A DNA stretch of 64,000 nucleotides, from the NCBI RefSeq assembly GCF_008692195.1, contig NZ_RXOM01000018.1:124001-188000 (forward strand), in the 5' to 3' direction. The notes below the pieces were generated by a model. It ran no database searches and was not told the DNA's origin. It saw nothing but the letters and a program-made list of their open reading frames with translations. A program made the position numbers and the translations under genes. Shown in pieces: positions 7,169-14,314 of this stretch. Source of the DNA: Salegentibacter sp. R32. Its GTDB lineage: Bacteria; Bacteroidota; Bacteroidia; Flavobacteriales; Flavobacteriaceae. Every line of letters starts with the position of its first letter. Positions within the stretch are counted from its first letter, which is position 1.

Positions 7169-10100
7169 ATGGAACAAGTAAAGCCTTATAAACCCAAACA
7201 TAAAGTAAGAATAGTTACAGCGGCCTCATTATTTGATGGCCACGATGCGGCAATCAATATTATGCGTCGTATTATTCAGTCTACCGGAGTAGAAGTAATT
7301 CATCTTGGTCACGATCGAAGTGTGGAAGAAGTGGTGAACACCGCAATTCAAGAAGATGCAAATGCTATTGCGATGACCTCTTACCAAGGTGGTCATACCG
7401 AATATTTTAAATATATGTACGATTTGCTGAAAGAAAAAGGAGCAGATCACATTAAAATTTTCGGCGGCGGCGGCGGAGTTATTCTTCCGGAAGAAATTAA
7501 AGAACTTCACGAATACGGAATTACCAGGATTTACTCTCCCGATGATGGTCGTGAATTGGGCTTACAAGGAATGATTAATGATTTGGTGCAACAAGCAGAT
7601 TTTGCAAGCCCATCCCTAACCCTTCCCAAAGGGAAGGGAATTAATGAAGCTCTAAAAGAGAAAAACGTTAATACATTAGCAAGATTAATTTCATTAGCAG
7701 AAAATTTTCACGATAAATTTGAAAAGAACTTTCCCCCTTCGGGGGAATTGAAGGGGGCTTCAGTTCCGGTTCTAGGAATTACAGGAACCGGTGGTGCCGG
7801 GAAATCTTCGTTGGTAGATGAATTGGTGCGTCGATTTTTAGTCGATTTTGAAGAAAAAACCATTGGAATCATCTCGGTAGATCCTTCCAAAAGAAAAACC
7901 GGTGGGGCTTTACTTGGTGATCGTATTCGTATGAATGCTATTAATTCACCTCGAGTTTATATGCGTTCACTGGCTACTCGCCAATCAAATTTGGCACTTT
8001 CTAAATATGTGCAAGAAGCGATTGAAGTATTGAAAGCAGCAGAATACGATTTGATTATTCTTGAAACTTCAGGAATCGGGCAAAGTGATACCGAAATTTT
8101 AGACCACTCAGATGTTTCTTTATATGTAATGACGCCTGAGTTTGGTGCCGCTACGCAGTTAGAAAAAATCGACATGCTCGATTTTGCCGATATTGTAGCG
8201 ATCAATAAATTTGATAAACGTGGTGCGTTAGATGCGCTGCGTGATGTAAAAAAGCAGTACCAGCGTAATCACCAGTTATGGCACGAAGATGCTGAAAAAC
8301 TTCCCGTTTACGGTACGATAGCTTCGCAGTTTAACGATCCCGGGATGAATAATCTTTACAAAAAGATTATGGATACCTTGGTTGAGAAAACGGAGACTTC
8401 TTTGAAAAGCGATTATCATATTTCAGATGAAATGTCTGAAAAGATTTATGTAATTCCACCAAAAAGAGTCCGTTACCTTTCAGAAATCGCAGAAAATAAC
8501 CGTGGTTATGATGATACCGTTGAAACGCAAGTGGAAGTCGCTCAAAAACTTTACGGTATTTATAAAACCTTAGAGTCAGCCACCAATACAAAAATTGAGT
8601 TAACTAAAAATGGTTTAGATGAAGAAGCTTTAGAAGCAGCGACTTCTTCAGAAAATGAAGATTTAGTTGGTTTGTTGAAGAAGGAATTCGACCGTGTAAA
8701 AATGGATTTCGATCCTTATAACTGGGAAGAGATTTTAAAATGGGAAACTACCGTTAAAAAATACGAAGATCCTATTTATACGTTTAAGGTTCGTGATAAA
8801 GAAATTAAAATTGAAACGCATACCGAGTCACTTTCACATTTACAAATTCCGAAGGTAGCTTTACCAAAATACAAAGCTTGGGGCGATTTACTCAAGTGGC
8901 TTTTACAAGAAAATGTACCGGGAGAATTCCCATACACGGCAGGTTTATATCCGTTTAAGCGTCAAGGGGAAGATCCTACAAGAATGTTTGCCGGTGAAGG
9001 CGGACCGGAGCGTACCAACCGTCGTTTTCACTATGTAAGTTTAGGCTTACCGGCCAAGCGACTTTCAACCGCATTCGATTCAGTTACTTTATATGGTAAC
9101 GATCCCGATGAACGCCCAGATATTTATGGGAAAATTGGTAATGCCGGAGTTTCGATTTGTTGTTTAGACGATGCGAAAAAATTGTATTCCGGGTTCGATT
9201 TGGCACATCACCTTACGTCGGTAAGTATGACGATTAACGGCCCCGCGCCAATGTTACTTGGTTTCTTTATGAATGCCGCGATCGATCAGCAATGTGAGAA
9301 GTACATTAAAGAAAATGGACTTGAAGCGGAAGTTGAAGAAAAAATAAAAGCCATTTATAAAGAAAGTGGTTTAGAGCGACCAACCTATCGTGGTGAGCTT
9401 CCTGAAGGAAATAATGGTCTTGGTTTAATGCTGTTAGGAGTTACGGGAGATCGCGTGCTGCCAAAAGAAGTTTATGCAGAGATCAAAGAAGAAACGATGG
9501 CGGTAGTTCGTGGTACGGTGCAAGCCGATATTTTAAAAGAAGATCAGGCGCAAAACACGTGTATTTTTTCTACGGAATTTGCTCTGCGTTTAATGGGCGA
9601 TGTGCAGGAATATTTCATTCAGAATAAAGTAAGAAATTTCTATTCGGTTTCTATTTCGGGATATCATATTGCTGAAGCAGGAGCGAACCCAATTACTCAA
9701 TTGGCGTTAACGTTGGCTAATGGTTTCACTTATGTGGAATATTACTTAAGCCGCGGAATGGATATCAATAAATTTGGGCCTAACCTTTCGTTCTTCTTCT
9801 CTAACGGAATCGATCCTGAATATGCCGTAATTGGTCGTGTAGCAAGAAGAATTTGGTCGAAAGCTTTAAAGCACAAATACGGAGCTAACCCGCGTGCGCA
9901 AATGCTGAAGTATCACATTCAAACTTCAGGAAGATCGTTACACGCACAAGAGATTGACTTCAACGACATACGTACGACGCTTCAGGCGCTTTATGCGATT
10001 TATGATAACTGTAATTCGTTACATACAAATGCTTACGATGAAGCCATTACGACGCCAACCGAAGAATCGGTAAGACGTGCGATGGCAATTCAATTAATTA

Positions 10101-10609
10101 TCAATAAAGAATTAGGATTGGCGAAGAACGAAAACCCGATCCAAGGATCTTTCATCATTGAAGAATTAACTGAGCTAGTTGAAGAAGCCGTGCTGCAAGA
10201 ATTTGATAGAATTACGGAACGTGGCGGTGTTCTTGGGGCAATGGAAACGATGTACCAACGTTCGAAAATTCAGGAAGAAAGCTTGTATTATGAAACTTTA
10301 AAACATAACGGAGATTTCCCAATTATTGGTGTGAATACCTTCTTGAGTAGTAAAGGTTCGCCAACGGTAACACCGGGTGAAGTGATTAGAGCTACGGAAG
10401 AAGAAAAACAATTTCAATTAACCACATTGAAGAAACTTCATGAAACTTATGAAGATAGCGCTGATGAAGCCTTAGAAAAAGTACAAAAAGCTGCCGTTCA
10501 AAATGAAAATATTTTTGAAGAATTGATGGAAGCCACCAAAGTTTGTTCTTTAGGTCAGATTACTGAAGCTTTGTTTGAAGTGGGGGGGCAATACCGAAGA
10601 AATATGTAA
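7169..10609 (+). CDS. icmF: Fused isobutyryl-CoA mutase, IcmF
   Basis: This 1146-residue protein carries all parts of an adenosylcobalamin mutase on one chain. The B12-binding domain occupies about residues 12-140 (DGHDAA at 23-28, SYQGGH at 71-76). A MeaB-like GTPase chaperone follows, with Walker [10 protein letters not shown] at 206-214 and NKFD at 346-349, and the CoA-substrate barrel domain fills the C-terminal half (from about 560). This order is diagnostic for IcmF, not for two-subunit methylmalonyl-CoA mutase. It interconverts isobutyryl-CoA and n-butyryl-CoA and, in some bacteria, the pivalyl/isovaleryl pair. The linker between the first two domains contains two in-frame palindromic repeats (residues 147-157 and 188-197). 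The gene is monocistronic with its own terminator. Confidence 0.97.
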   Translation: MEQVKPYKPKHKVRIVTAASLFDGHDAAINIMRRIIQSTGVEVIHLGHDRSVEEVVNTAIQEDANAIAMTSYQGGHTEYFKYMYDLLKEKGADHIKIFGGGGGVILPEEIKELHEYGITRIYSPDDGRELGLQGMINDLVQQADFASPSLTLPKGKGINEALKEKNVNTLARLISLAENFHDKFEKNFPPSGELKGASVPVLGITGTGGAGKSSLVDELVRRFLVDFEEKTIGIISVDPSKRKTGGALLGDRIRMNAINSPRVYMRSLATRQSNLALSKYVQEAIEVLKAAEYDLIILETSGIGQSDTEILDHSDVSLYVMTPEFGAATQLEKIDMLDFADIVAINKFDKRGALDALRDVKKQYQRNHQLWHEDAEKLPVYGTIASQFNDPGMNNLYKKIMDTLVEKTETSLKSDYHISDEMSEKIYVIPPKRVRYLSEIAENNRGYDDTVETQVEVAQKLYGIYKTLESATNTKIELTKNGLDEEALEAATSSENEDLVGLLKKEFDRVKMDFDPYNWEEILKWETTVKKYEDPIYTFKVRDKEIKIETHTESLSHLQIPKVALPKYKAWGDLLKWLLQENVPGEFPYTAGLYPFKRQGEDPTRMFAGEGGPERTNRRFHYVSLGLPAKRLSTAFDSVTLYGNDPDERPDIYGKIGNAGVSICCLDDAKKLYSGFDLAHHLTSVSMTINGPAPMLLGFFMNAAIDQQCEKYIKENGLEAEVEEKIKAIYKESGLERPTYRGELPEGNNGLGLMLLGVTGDRVLPKEVYAEIKEETMAVVRGTVQADILKEDQAQNTCIFSTEFALRLMGDVQEYFIQNKVRNFYSVSISGYHIAEAGANPITQLALTLANGFTYVEYYLSRGMDINKFGPNLSFFFSNGIDPEYAVIGRVARRIWSKALKHKYGANPRAQMLKYHIQTSGRSLHAQEIDFNDIRTTLQALYAIYDNCNSLHTNAYDEAITTPTEESVRRAMAIQLIINKELGLAKNENPIQGSFIIEELTELVEEAVLQEFDRITERGGVLGAMETMYQRSKIQEESLYYETLKHNGDFPIIGVNTFLSSKGSPTVTPGEVIRATEEEKQFQLTTLKKLHETYEDSADEALEKVQKAAVQNENIFEELMEATKVCSLGQITEALFEVGGQYRRNM
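7611..7638 (+). repeat. Palindromic repeat inside icmF
   Basis: CCCTTCCC (7620-7627) and GGGAAGGG (7631-7638) form an 8-bp inverted repeat, preceded by CATCCCTAA. In frame it encodes SLTLPKGKG. The style matches repeats that are usually intergenic in flavobacteria. Confidence 0.7.
7731..7760 (+). repeat. Second palindromic repeat inside icmF
   Basis: TTCCCCC (7731-7737) and GGGGGAA (7741-7747) form a hairpin with a 3-nt loop, followed by TTGAAGGGGGCTT. In frame it encodes [10 protein letters not shown], immediately before the GTPase domain. It resembles the element at 32928-32968. Confidence 0.7.
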
Positions 10610-10629
10610 AATTGAAATTTTAACCCTAT

Positions 10630-10667
10630 AAAAAACCTCAATGTAAAATTTTATATTGGGGTTTTTT
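10630..10667 (+). terminator. icmF terminator
   Basis: A long AT-rich inverted repeat (AAAAAACCTCAATGTAAAA with its near-complement, including one G-T pair) is followed by T residues, 21 nt after the icmF stop. Confidence 0.8.
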
Positions 10668-10773
10668 GTTTCCCGCCCCTTTTTTAGTTAACATAGTTTA
10701 ACGATTTGATTGTGTTTTGGTTAAATAAAATTCAATTAGTAATTTGTTAATAATAGTTGAGGTATTATCCTAT

Positions 10774-10781
10774 TATCTTTG
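10774..10781 (+). promoter_or_regulatory. -7 promoter element TATCTTTG
   Basis: It matches the Bacteroidota TAnnTTTG element exactly and lies 12 nt before the ATG at 10794, so the transcript would have a very short leader. No well-spaced -33 TTG is obvious. Confidence 0.55.
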
Positions 10782-10793
10782 AAATAAAAAAAG

Positions 10794-10991
10794 ATGAAGG
10801 ATTACACAATTACATTTCTAATTTTAGCATTGGTAACAGGAGTAAGCGGGTTTGCACTGGGAGATTTTACCGGTATAAAATTTTTGAGAATAATGTTTAT
10901 TATTTTCGCAGATTTATTGGTAGTTTCTCTTTTAGCAAAGGGACTTTTTGCAAATCAAAAGCGTTTGCAGAAAATTAGAGTGAAAAAATAA
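10794..10991 (+). CDS. Small two-helix membrane protein (DUF1328-like)
   Basis: This 65-residue protein has two hydrophobic helices, about residues 5-24 (ITFLILALVTGVSGFALG) and 29-49 (LRIMFIIFADLLVVSLLAKG), and a basic C-terminal tail. Its pattern, two helices around a glycine-rich turn, resembles the DUF1328/YtjA group of small inner-membrane proteins, but the match is by eye. The ATG at 10794 fits an upstream TATCTTTG promoter box. A competing frame that starts at 10757 lacks any membrane pattern and was not chosen. Confidence 0.75.
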   Translation: MKDYTITFLILALVTGVSGFALGDFTGIKFLRIMFIIFADLLVVSLLAKGLFANQKRLQKIRVKK

Positions 10992-11007
10992 TTAATTACT
11001 TTTTTCA

Positions 11008-11039
11008 TTGCATTTATTCTGCATTCTAAATTACCTTTG
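11008..11039 (+). promoter_or_regulatory. Promoter of the DUF1684 gene
   Basis: TTG (11008-11010) lies 21 nt before TACCTTTG (11032-11039), which fits the flavobacterial primary-sigma consensus. The start codon is 17 nt further on. Confidence 0.6.
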
Positions 11040-11056
11040 CTTCAAAGATTTAAAGG

Positions 11057-11698
11057 TTGAAAAAAGCAATTTTCTTTATTATTCTTATAATCTCTTCGGT
11101 TTTTGGCTTTGCACAAGTCGAAGATAGTTTAATTACTTCAGCAGATTTTCAACAGCACTTAAATGAAGAATTTGCTACCAAAAAAACTACCCCTCTCACT
11201 GAAGAGGATTTACAGACTTTTAAAGGCTTGGAGTTTTTTGAGGTTAACGAAAAATACATAATAGAAGCAACTTTTGTAAGAACTACTTCTGCGTCACCTT
11301 TTGTGATGCCCACAACTACCGAACGAAAACCTATTTATGTTAAATACGGAGAGTTGAAATTTTCCTTGAATGGTGAAGAATTTACTCTAAACGTATATCA
11401 AAGTCAACGTTTACTTTCAGACCCAAAATACAAGGATTATTTATTTATTCCATTTACAGATTTGACCAATGGTGAATCTACGTACGCAGGTGGAAGGTAT
11501 TTAGATTTTAAAATACCTACTTCTTCAACAGTAGTTATAGATTTCAATAGAGCTTATAATCCATATTGTGCATATAATGCTATATATTCTTGTCCAATTC
11601 CACCGGAAGAAAATAATTTACCAATTAAAATAGAGGCTGGAGTAAAAAAATATAAAAAAAGTGGGGAAAAGCCTTTACAGGCTAATAATGTAAAATAA
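11057..11698 (+). CDS. DUF1684 secreted protein
   Basis: The 213-residue protein starts with TTG at 11057, just before KKAIFFIILIISSVFGFAQ, a clear signal peptide with cleavage near residue 19. The mature part has the DUF1684 layout: LNEEFATKKTTPLTEEDLQTFKGLEFF, a beta-rich middle with KYGELKFSLNGEEFTLNVYQ, the FIPFTDLTNGESTYAGGRYLDF segment, and the conserved ending FNRAYNPYCAYNAIYSCPIPPEENNLPIKIEAG. Function is unknown, probably periplasmic. The TTG start is preferred because it yields a complete signal peptide and lies 17 nt after a good TACCTTTG box. Confidence 0.9.
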   Translation: MKKAIFFIILIISSVFGFAQVEDSLITSADFQQHLNEEFATKKTTPLTEEDLQTFKGLEFFEVNEKYIIEATFVRTTSASPFVMPTTTERKPIYVKYGELKFSLNGEEFTLNVYQSQRLLSDPKYKDYLFIPFTDLTNGESTYAGGRYLDFKIPTSSTVVIDFNRAYNPYCAYNAIYSCPIPPEENNLPIKIEAGVKKYKKSGEKPLQANNVK

Positions 11699-11803
11699 GT
11701 TTACATTAATGTTCTTTAAAGTTTATTTGTTATTCTAATGGTCTTCTTATTGGTTGTATATACTATCCTTATAATTTTTCTATTTGAAAAAAGTTTAAGA
11801 AAT

Positions 11804-11986
11804 TTACTGAAAATAAACTTGTTGCCATGAACAATTATCGGCAGTTTCAAGGTCTATAATATCGTTAAGGTAATAGATAGCGGTACAGCATACAAACACA
11901 ATAACGATAACGCATAAAGTCAAAATAAAAATTTCGTTTTTAGAAATTTCAATTTTCCATTGATCATTTCTCTTACTGAATTTCAT
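11804..11986 (-). CDS. Small single-span membrane protein
   Basis: This 60-residue frame has a basic N-terminus (MKFSKRNDQWKIEISKNE), one hydrophobic helix at about 19-40 (IFILTLCVIVIVFVCCTAIYYL) and a short acidic tail. Its ATG overlaps the stop of the upstream gene by 4 nt (ATGA), which suggests translational coupling and supports it as real. No family is recognised. Within the three-gene regulatory module it could be a membrane effector such as a small toxin, but this is only inference from size and position. Confidence 0.6.
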   Translation of the reverse strand: MKFSKRNDQWKIEISKNEIFILTLCVIVIVFVCCTAIYYLNDIIDLETADNCSWQQVYFQ

Positions 11987-12237
11987 GAGAGCAAGTCAGA
12001 AGATTTTTTCAGGATTTTTTCTCTTTCAATCAATTCCAATTTCCAGATTAACCTTATTTCATCTTCTAAGACAGAGTGTGCCTTTTGGTTGAGCACATCT
12101 CTAATACTATGTGCTTTAAAAGCATTTCCGTTTCGATTTTTCACCTCGCCTCGTTCAGAGATTTTAACTGCCAATTTTTGAGCAGACTTTGGCCCAAAGA
12201 GTTTTTTAATGGCATCAGCTTCTTTTTTTGATATCAT
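11983..12237 (-). CDS. Small putative DNA-binding protein
   Basis: The 84-residue protein is charged and helical. Its middle, ERGEVKNRNGNAFKAHSIRDVLNQKAHS, recalls the (K)NRNGxxFxxxSIRxVL pattern of recombinase-associated and phage DNA-binding segments, so a small winged-helix or Cro-like role is plausible. It is divergent from the phage-repressor-like gene at 12385 and overlaps the small membrane gene downstream by 4 nt. Operator-like inverted repeats fill the 147-nt divergent region. There is no catalytic motif. It may be a fragment of a phage or plasmid maintenance cassette. Confidence 0.7.
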   Translation of the reverse strand: MISKKEADAIKKLFGPKSAQKLAVKISERGEVKNRNGNAFKAHSIRDVLNQKAHSVLEDEIRLIWKLELIEREKILKKSSDLLS

Positions 12238-12250
12238 AATTTACCTACTG

Positions 12251-12282
12251 TTTGAGATTGTTAGACATTAGTTTTATATTTG
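12251..12282 (+). promoter_or_regulatory. Rightward promoter of the repressor-like gene
   Basis: TTTG (12251-12254), a 20-nt gap and TATATTTG (12275-12282) fit the Bacteroidota consensus. The expected transcription start, about 12289, lies inside the first inverted repeat. Confidence 0.55.
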
Positions 12283-12283
12283 C

Positions 12284-12354
12284 TACAGATACGCTGTAAA
12301 TACACTTTTATTACACAGTATAATTACTGTATAATAAAACAAATATACAGTAAA
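12284..12354. promoter_or_regulatory. Tandem operator-like inverted repeats
   Basis: Three related sites share the half-site TACAG/CTGTA. The first, 12284-12298, is TACAG-N5-CTGTA. The second, 12311-12334, is a 24-bp near-palindrome with core ACAGTA-TAAT-TACTGT and arms matching at 9 of 10 positions. The third, around 12343-12352, is the half-site TATACAGTA. They lie across both candidate promoters and are probably bound by the repressor-like protein at 12385-12768. Confidence 0.6.
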
Positions 12355-12371
12355 TTTTTTATTTTTCACAA
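12340..12371 (-). promoter_or_regulatory. Leftward promoter of the 12237-11804 gene pair
   Basis: On the minus strand TTG (12371-12369), a 21-nt gap and TATATTTG (12347-12340) fit the consensus. The start would be near 12333, inside the 24-bp palindrome, and would face the rightward promoter. Confidence 0.5.
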
Positions 12372-12384
12372 CATAAATCCTGTT

Positions 12385-12768
12385 ATGGCAAAAAAAGTAA
12401 TTGATAGAATAGAAGAACCTATTTCTTATTACAACTTGTCTTACAATGGTTTTGATAAAAAAGTTGGCTTGAGTAACGGTTATATAGGAAGGCAAATTAA
12501 AAACAATGCTAACCTAGGTTCTCATATTCTTGAGAAAATTTACGCAACTTTTGATGAAATTTCAGGAGACTGGTTGTTGGGAGCAGATGTACCCATTTTA
12601 AAAAAGGAACAATTTAAATCGCTTCAAGAACCTTTAGAAGAATATAAAGTGCTTTCTAATTTTGAAAAGGGTGTTTTAGAGAGTCTTCAAAAAGAACCTG
12701 TGCGGGAATATATAAAAGCAATCGTTTTGGAAGAAGAACAAAAAGAAACTGAAAAGACAAAGTCTTAG
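12385..12768 (+). CDS. Phage-repressor-like helix-turn-helix protein
   Basis: From ATG 12385 the protein has 127 residues. The frame is open to 12280, but the extra 35 codons cross the operator repeats and encode no recognisable domain, so the internal ATG is chosen. The N-terminal 65 residues (RIEEPISYYNLSYNGFDKKVGLSNGYIGRQIKNNANLGSHILEKIYATFDEISGDWLLGAD) follow the XRE/CI-type pattern of Bacteroidota prophage regulators, with the helix-turn-helix around FDKKVGLSNGYIGRQIKN and the closing WLL motif. The rest is acidic and helical with no peptidase or LexA-like domain. It probably represses itself and the divergent gene pair through the TACAG/CTGTA repeats. Confidence 0.8.
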   Translation: MAKKVIDRIEEPISYYNLSYNGFDKKVGLSNGYIGRQIKNNANLGSHILEKIYATFDEISGDWLLGADVPILKKEQFKSLQEPLEEYKVLSNFEKGVLESLQKEPVREYIKAIVLEEEQKETEKTKS

Positions 12769-12781
12769 CTCTTTGTTTTTT

Positions 12782-13150
12782 CTAAGCTTTTACTAACCAC
12801 ATTCCGAAGAATACCGCAGCAAAACCTACAATTATACTTGCCAAGGCATAGGTAGCAAAACTTATAAAATCCCCAGATTTTAAAAATAAATGACTTTCGT
12901 AGGCAAAGGTTGAAAAAGTGGTGAAGCCTCCACAAAACCCGGTCGCTAAAAGTAAAGTGGTTTCTTGCGATAAATTTTCAGACTTTGCAAAATACCCAAG
13001 AATTATCCCAATAAGGAAACTTCCTAAAATATTGGCCAAGAAAGTTCCATAGGGAATTCCCGTAATCGAATTGTTAAGCCATTTTCCCAGTAAAAATCGG
13101 GCAATACTTCCAGTGCCACCACCAACAAATACGAGTATTAATTGCTTCAT
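12782..13150 (-). CDS. crcB: Fluoride channel CrcB/FluC
   Basis: The 122-residue protein has four hydrophobic segments and the signature elements GGGTGSIARFLLGKWLN (residues 10-26), GTFLANILGSFLIG (about 35-48) with the conserved Asn, and GFCGGFTTFSTFAYE (about 71-85) containing the phenylalanines of the fluoride path. It exports fluoride as a dual-topology dimer in the inner membrane. Its ATG shares one base with the stop of the upstream SRPBCC gene (TAATG), so the two are co-translated. No fluoride riboswitch was recognised upstream of the operon. Confidence 0.96.
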   Translation of the reverse strand: MKQLILVFVGGGTGSIARFLLGKWLNNSITGIPYGTFLANILGSFLIGIILGYFAKSENLSQETTLLLATGFCGGFTTFSTFAYESHLFLKSGDFISFATYALASIIVGFAAVFFGMWLVKA

Positions 13151-14223
13151 TATAAATTTTCTGTAGCTAAAACACTTTTATCTTTTCTTTTAATGGGAAT
13201 ATAAATTTCGGTTTCCCAATTGGCAGGGTTAGCTTCTTTTCCTGGATCTGTTATATAAATTTCAAACGGAGCGATTTCTTCATTCTTTACAAAATCGGTT
13301 TCTGCTAAATAAGAATTGGCTTTGCTCCAAGCTTCCGGTAAGTTATTGTAATTTCCGGTTAAGGTTACTTTTAAAGCTTTGGTTTTTTCGATGTATCCAT
13401 TTAGAACATCACTTTCTTGTGGAGTGACTACTTTACTTGTGGTAGGAATTCCACAGGAAATAATAACCGTTCCAGAATCTTCATTAATTTGATTATAAAC
13501 TGTAAGCGGTTGTCCACTCATTTCAATATCATTTTCAGTCATAAATCGTGCAACCTGCGGGAACATTTGTTCCATTTTTCTTTCTAAGGCTTTTGGGTTG
13601 TTTTTAGATGCTGTGGTTACGTACATATAAAAAGTTCCGCCGTACTCCGTAACTCCATCTATATTTACAGAATATTGCTGCATTTTTTTGGTAAGCCTTT
13701 CTTTTAAGTTGGTTAAGCCTTTTTCAAACATCGGATTCACCATTTGTCTCATACTTTTATCTTCGGTCAACATATCTATTTTATCAAAAAAACTTTGTTG
13801 TCCTTTTATGCCCCAAGTAACTTTTGTTTTTCCTTCAACCGGCTTAAATCTCCAATACATTTCACTTTGCGAGTCACCAAAAGGAGTTTCAAAAATCACT
13901 TTTTGGTCTATTGATTTGTTCGGAATCACTTTTACGGTTTCAATAGAAACATCTCTCGATTCATCGCCATTCCAAGAATAAGAAGCACCTTCACCACTGG
14001 TTTTTTCTGGGTAATTCACCACCATATTAGGATCTTGTTCTTTCCAAGGTCCCCATTCTTCCCAAGTTTTAAATTCATTCACTTCACTAAAAATCATTGC
14101 AGCAGGTACATCCATCACCATGGTTTCTTCCGCTTGGTAATCACCATCAATAGTAGCTACATAAATTGCCCCTCCAATAATAACAATTAGAATTAAGAAA
14201 AATAGGTACTTAAAAATCTTCAT
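13150..14223 (-). CDS. Membrane-anchored SRPBCC and GyrI-like protein
   Basis: In this 357-residue protein, an N-terminal anchor (residues 5-24, YLFFLILIVIIGGAIYVATI) is followed by a SRPBCC/polyketide-cyclase-like domain (about 30-175, with MVMDVPAAMIFSEVNEFKTWEEWGPWKEQDP and WRFKPVEGKTKVTWGIKGQ). A GyrI-like effector-binding domain (about 185-345) closes the chain. Both domains bind small hydrophobic ligands, but no enzymatic role is established for this fusion. It is the first gene of a two-gene operon with crcB. The ATG at 14223 opens directly into the membrane anchor. Confidence 0.88.
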   Translation of the reverse strand: MKIFKYLFFLILIVIIGGAIYVATIDGDYQAEETMVMDVPAAMIFSEVNEFKTWEEWGPWKEQDPNMVVNYPEKTSGEGASYSWNGDESRDVSIETVKVIPNKSIDQKVIFETPFGDSQSEMYWRFKPVEGKTKVTWGIKGQQSFFDKIDMLTEDKSMRQMVNPMFEKGLTNLKERLTKKMQQYSVNIDGVTEYGGTFYMYVTTASKNNPKALERKMEQMFPQVARFMTENDIEMSGQPLTVYNQINEDSGTVIISCGIPTTSKVVTPQESDVLNGYIEKTKALKVTLTGNYNNLPEAWSKANSYLAETDFVKNEEIAPFEIYITDPGKEANPANWETEIYIPIKRKDKSVLATENL

Positions 14224-14281
14224 TTTAAAAATTGTTAAATTTTGTTAAGCTAATATACGTAATTTACAAAAGCTTAATCAT

Positions 14282-14289
14282 TACATTTG
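14282..14289 (+). promoter_or_regulatory. -7 promoter element TACATTTG
   Basis: It is an exact TAnnTTTG match 25 nt before the M49 peptidase start. The -33 side is not clear. Confidence 0.5.
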
Positions 14290-14314
14290 TAAAAAACAAT
14301 TAATAATCTATACA

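Noticed and set aside
10757-10978. 73-codon plus frame overlapping the small membrane gene
   Set aside because: It lies in another frame and starts upstream of the TATCTTTG promoter box. It has no membrane or domain pattern, while the 10794 frame has two clear helices.
12280-12384. N-terminal extension of the repressor-like frame
   Set aside because: The extra 35 codons cross the operator repeats and the expected transcription start. The domain begins right after ATG 12385.
11804-12768. Complete prophage
   Set aside because: Apart from the repressor-like module no integrase, structural, terminase or lysis gene is found. Housekeeping genes lie directly on both sides.
12782-14223. Fluoride riboswitch in front of the crcB operon
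   Set aside because: The sequence upstream of 14223 on the minus strand shows no recognisable crcB-motif structure by eye.
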